Below are positions 61,249 through 64,000 of a DNA stretch of 64,000 nt, piece by piece. A program made the position numbers and the translations under genes. Location of the stretch: positions 1-64,000 of the forward strand of contig JAHWKY010000010.1 of the NCBI GenBank assembly GCA_019347575.1, given 5' to 3'. Below the pieces are notes generated by a model. The model was not told where the DNA came from. It did no database searches and was given only the letters and a program-made list of their open reading frames with translations. How positions within the stretch are numbered: position 1 is the stretch's first letter; each line of letters opens with the position of its first letter. The DNA is from Actinomycetota bacterium (GTDB lineage: Bacteria; Actinomycetota; Nitriliruptoria; Nitriliruptorales; Nitriliruptoraceae).

Positions 61249-64000
61249 GTGACCACCACCGACCTCGACCTCGCCGGTCTGGCGTTCCAGCTCCGCCGCG
61301 AGGTGCGGGGCGAGATCCGGTTCGACCCGGCATCCCGAGCCCTCTACGCGACCGACGCCTCGCACTACCGCCACGTGCCCCTCGGCGTGGTCGCGCCGGC
61401 GGATGTCGACGACGTCGTGGCGACGCTCGCGGTGTGCCGCGACGCGCACGTACCCGTCACCACGCGCGGCGCGGGCACGTCGCTCGCCGGCCAGGCCGCG
61501 AACGAAGCCGTCATCATCGACCTCAGTCGGCACCTCCGCCACGGCATCGAGGTCGATCCCCTCACCGCGACCGCCACGGTCGATGCGGGGGTGGTCCTCG
61601 ACGACCTCCAGCGCGTCGCGGCGTTCCACGGGCTCACGTTCGGACCTGATCCGTCGACCCAGAACCGGGCCACCATCGGCGGGATGGTCGGCAACGACGC
61701 ATGCGGCGTCCACTCCGTGATCGCGGGCCGGACGCAGGACAACGTCGAGGCGCTCGACGTGCTGCTGTACGACGGCACCCGCCTCACCGCACCCGGCCCG
61801 GCCGCTGCCCGCACCGACGGAGCGCACCCGGCGGCCCAGATCATCCGGTCGCTGGAGCACCTGCGGGATGACCACGTCGACCTCATCCGGTCCCGGTTCC
61901 CGGTGCTGCCGCGGCGCGTGTCGGGCTACAACCTCGATGCCCTGCTCCCCGAGAACGGCTTCCACGTCGCGCGGTCGTTGGTGGGCACCGAGGGGACCTG
62001 CGCGCTGGTCCTCGCCGCGACCCTGCGGCTCATCCCCCGGCCCCGTCACCGCGTCGTCGTGGTTCTGGGCTACCCCTCGCTCGCGTCCGCGGCCGAGGAC
62101 GTCGTGGACGTGCTCGCGACGGGCCCGATCGGGCTTGAAGGGATCGACGAGCACGTGGCGGCCGGGGTCGGACGCACCCGCGCGAGGGCGGAACTCGAGC
62201 TGCTCCCGGACGGATCCGCGTGGCTCCTCGTCGAGTACGGCGGCGCCAGCCGCGCCGAGGCGCAGTCGCGAGCCGACTGGCTGCGCAGCCAGCTCCGACG
62301 CGCCGGTGGCGGTCCGACGGTCCGCGTCGTGACCGAACCCCGAGCCCAGCGAGCGGTCTGGGAGGTGCGACGAGCGGGGCTCGGGGCGACCACGTTCGCA
62401 CCGGGTGGCCGGGCTCGCCTCCCGGGCTGGGAGGACGCCGCGGTCCCTCCCGAACGCCTGCCCGCGTACCTGCTCGGCCTGGCGGATCTGCTGAGCGAAC
62501 ACCGCCTCGAGGCGGCGCTCTACGGCCACCTCGGTGACGGCTGTGTCCATGCCAAGATCGACTTCGACCACACCACCCCGGAGGGTCGTGCCACGTACCG
62601 GCGGTTCGTGGAGGACGCCGCCGATCTCACCGTCGGGCTCGGAGGCTCGCTGTCGGGTGAGCACGGCGATGGCCAGTCCCGGTCGGAGCTGCTCGAGCGC
62701 ATGTACGGCGCGGAGGTGGTCGCGCTGTTCCGGCGCTTCAAGAGCATCTGGGATCCCGACGGGATGATGAACCCGGGCCGCATCGTCGACCCCGCTCCGC
62801 TCGACGCCGATCTGCGCTGGTCCGCCCAGCCCGACCTTGTCCGGCCCCAGACCGTGTTCGCGTTCGCGGACGACCACGGCTCGCTCGGGCAGGCGGCCTC
62901 ACGCTGCGTCGGCATCGGCCTGTGTCGTCGTGACGACGACCGCGCCACCATGTGCCCCAGCTACCGCGCGACCCACGACGAGCAGCACTCGCCACGGGGT
63001 CGCGCCCACCTGCTCTTCGAGATGCTGCATCCCCGTTCCGAGCTCGACGGCTTCGGTGACGAGTCGATCCGCGCAGCCCTCGACCTCTGCCTGTCGTGCA
63101 AGGCGTGCAAGGCGGAGTGCCCGACCGGTGTCGACATCGCCACGTACAAGGCCGAGTTCCTCCACCAGCACTACCACGGCCGGATCCGGCCCCGCGCGGC
63201 CTACGCACTGAGTCTCGTGCCGTGGTGGGCGCGCGCTGCTTCGCGCGCCCCGCGCCTCGCCAACCGCATCCTCGGTTCGAGCGGGGCGCGACGGCTCGCC
63301 GGCATCGCCCCCGCACGCACGCCTCCCGTCATCGCACCCGAGACCTTCCGTCGGTGGTGGAAGCGGCGCGAACTTCGCGGAGAGCCTCGTCACTCGCCGG
63401 ATGGTCGGGACGGCGGGCCGGCGGTCGTGCTCTTCCCGGACACGTTCACCGACCGGTTCGAACCCTGGGTCGGCTCGGCCGCCGTTTCGGTCCTGGAGGA
63501 CGCCGGCTTCCGTGTGGAGGTACCGCTGCCGTGGCTGTGCTGCGGCCGTCCGCTGTACGACAGCGGCATGCTCGGACTGGCCCGACGTCAGCTCGAACGT
63601 CTGGTGCGGGTGCTCGGGACCGGCGCCGCGCCGCTGGTCGTGCTCGAGCCGAGCTGCCTCGCCGTCTTCCGGGACGAGCTGCCGGCGATGCTTCCGAACG
63701 ATGAGCGGGCTCGACGTCTGTCCCGCCGTGCGGTGTCACTGGCCGAGCTGCTGGTCAGTGCCGGCTACGAACCCGCCGTTCTCCCCGACGAGGTGACGGT
63801 CCAGCCGCACTGTCAGCACGCCGCCGTCGTCGGCCACGATGCCGACGCGGCCCTGCTGGCAGCGACTCAGACACGCTTCCTCGACGCGGGCTGCTGCGGC
63901 ATGGCGGGCTCGTTCGGCTTCGAGGCAGGCGACAAGCACGCGGTGTCGGTCGCGGTCGCCGAGCGCCGCTACCTCCCCGCGCTACGCGAGCTGTCCGACG
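61249..64000 (+). CDS. Large FAD-linked oxidase/iron-sulfur protein, D-2-hydroxyglutarate dehydrogenase (YdiJ)-like, partial
   Basis: At least 917 residues from GTG 61249; no stop before the window ends, so about 50 or so C-terminal residues are missing. FAD_binding_4 (about 45-260) has TRGAGTSLAGQA and TIGGMVGNDACGVHS; the FAD-oxidase C domain follows with GHLGDGCVHAKIDFD and LSGEHGDGQSRSELL near 470. Two [4Fe-4S] motifs follow (CVGIGLCRRD...CPSY near 553-569; CLSCKACKAECP near 614-624), then two CCG domains (Cys764-765, Cys882-883). This layout matches E. coli YdiJ, a D-2-hydroxyglutarate dehydrogenase; D-lactate dehydrogenase-type oxidases are similar. It follows lhgO and OsmC in the same direction. 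Confidence 0.88.
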   Translation, partial: MTTTDLDLAGLAFQLRREVRGEIRFDPASRALYATDASHYRHVPLGVVAPADVDDVVATLAVCRDAHVPVTTRGAGTSLAGQAANEAVIIDLSRHLRHGIEVDPLTATATVDAGVVLDDLQRVAAFHGLTFGPDPSTQNRATIGGMVGNDACGVHSVIAGRTQDNVEALDVLLYDGTRLTAPGPAAARTDGAHPAAQIIRSLEHLRDDHVDLIRSRFPVLPRRVSGYNLDALLPENGFHVARSLVGTEGTCALVLAATLRLIPRPRHRVVVVLGYPSLASAAEDVVDVLATGPIGLEGIDEHVAAGVGRTRARAELELLPDGSAWLLVEYGGASRAEAQSRADWLRSQLRRAGGGPTVRVVTEPRAQRAVWEVRRAGLGATTFAPGGRARLPGWEDAAVPPERLPAYLLGLADLLSEHRLEAALYGHLGDGCVHAKIDFDHTTPEGRATYRRFVEDAADLTVGLGGSLSGEHGDGQSRSELLERMYGAEVVALFRRFKSIWDPDGMMNPGRIVDPAPLDADLRWSAQPDLVRPQTVFAFADDHGSLGQAASRCVGIGLCRRDDDRATMCPSYRATHDEQHSPRGRAHLLFEMLHPRSELDGFGDESIRAALDLCLSCKACKAECPTGVDIATYKAEFLHQHYHGRIRPRAAYALSLVPWWARAASRAPRLANRILGSSGARRLAGIAPARTPPVIAPETFRRWWKRRELRGEPRHSPDGRDGGPAVVLFPDTFTDRFEPWVGSAAVSVLEDAGFRVEVPLPWLCCGRPLYDSGMLGLARRQLERLVRVLGTGAAPLVVLEPSCLAVFRDELPAMLPNDERARRLSRRAVSLAELLVSAGYEPAVLPDEVTVQPHCQHAAVVGHDADAALLAATQTRFLDAGCCGMAGSFGFEAGDKHAVSVAVAERRYLPALRELSD

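Overview
The window is GC-rich (roughly 70%) bacterial chromosome with tightly packed genes and many GTGA/ATGA start-stop overlaps. It looks like a high-GC actinobacterium. Supporting features are an acyl-CoA carboxylase epsilon subunit, an LpdA-type quinone dehydrogenase, a TIGR03089-like protein, cell-wall-binding repeat type 2 proteins, and a type-B succinate dehydrogenase with cytochrome b558. A deep-branching lineage such as the Nitriliruptoria would fit, but I cannot fix the taxon from the sequence alone. No rRNA, tRNA, CRISPR array, insertion sequence or phage gene was recognised.

Layout. 176-17542: envelope and polysaccharide block. A flippase-like protein diverges from a rightward chain of glycosyltransferases (1498-6889). 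A long leftward chain follows (16135 back to 6837): rmlA, rmlB, rmlD, a small EamA/SMR carrier, a family 2 glycosyltransferase, a sugar-1-phosphate nucleotidyltransferase, a SpoIID-like cell-wall protein and a GT39-like membrane protein. A LytR-CpsA-Psr ligase sits just upstream. No rmlC is present. 17736-24539: a TIGR03089-like gene, an SLC41/MgtE-like cation transporter with a PhoU/TrkA-C regulatory partner, a three-gene module of two paralogous secreted proteins around an internally duplicated membrane protein, and an unknown gene. 24541-45800: core metabolism, with acyl-CoA dehydrogenase, biotin ligase, acyl-CoA carboxylase beta, epsilon and alpha subunits, a cupredoxin lipoprotein, a methylmalonyl-CoA-mutase-type large subunit, sdhCAB, glutamate dehydrogenase, trpS, malate dehydrogenase and folD. 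Together these outline a route from propionyl-CoA to succinyl-CoA and on to malate. 45960-49174: a HIT protein, a decayed gene, purH and purN; folD, purN and purH share the formyl-tetrahydrofolate pool. 49302-53009: a cell-wall-binding protein with a glycoside-hydrolase-like domain, a membrane protein, a tandem palindromic repeat and a DoxX protein. 53057-64000: hyuA/hyuB, three small genes including a CadI/ArsI-type glyoxalase with a clear promoter and operator, gamma-glutamyltransferase, an L-2-hydroxyglutarate oxidase, an OsmC gene interrupted by TGA, and a large FAD/Fe-S oxidase that runs off the right edge.

Most notable observations. (1) The OsmC-family gene at 60718-61200 is complete only if an in-frame TGA exactly at the family's catalytic cysteine is read as selenocysteine; a SECIS-like hairpin follows directly. 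(2) A small stem-loop repeat occurs at four intergenic sites, usually as tandem pairs, in two versions whose stems differ by compensating changes. (3) hyuA begins its conserved nucleotide-binding motif before any ATG, GTG or TTG, with ATA at the expected start. (4) A run of four strong hairpins fills the 472-bp gap upstream of mdh.
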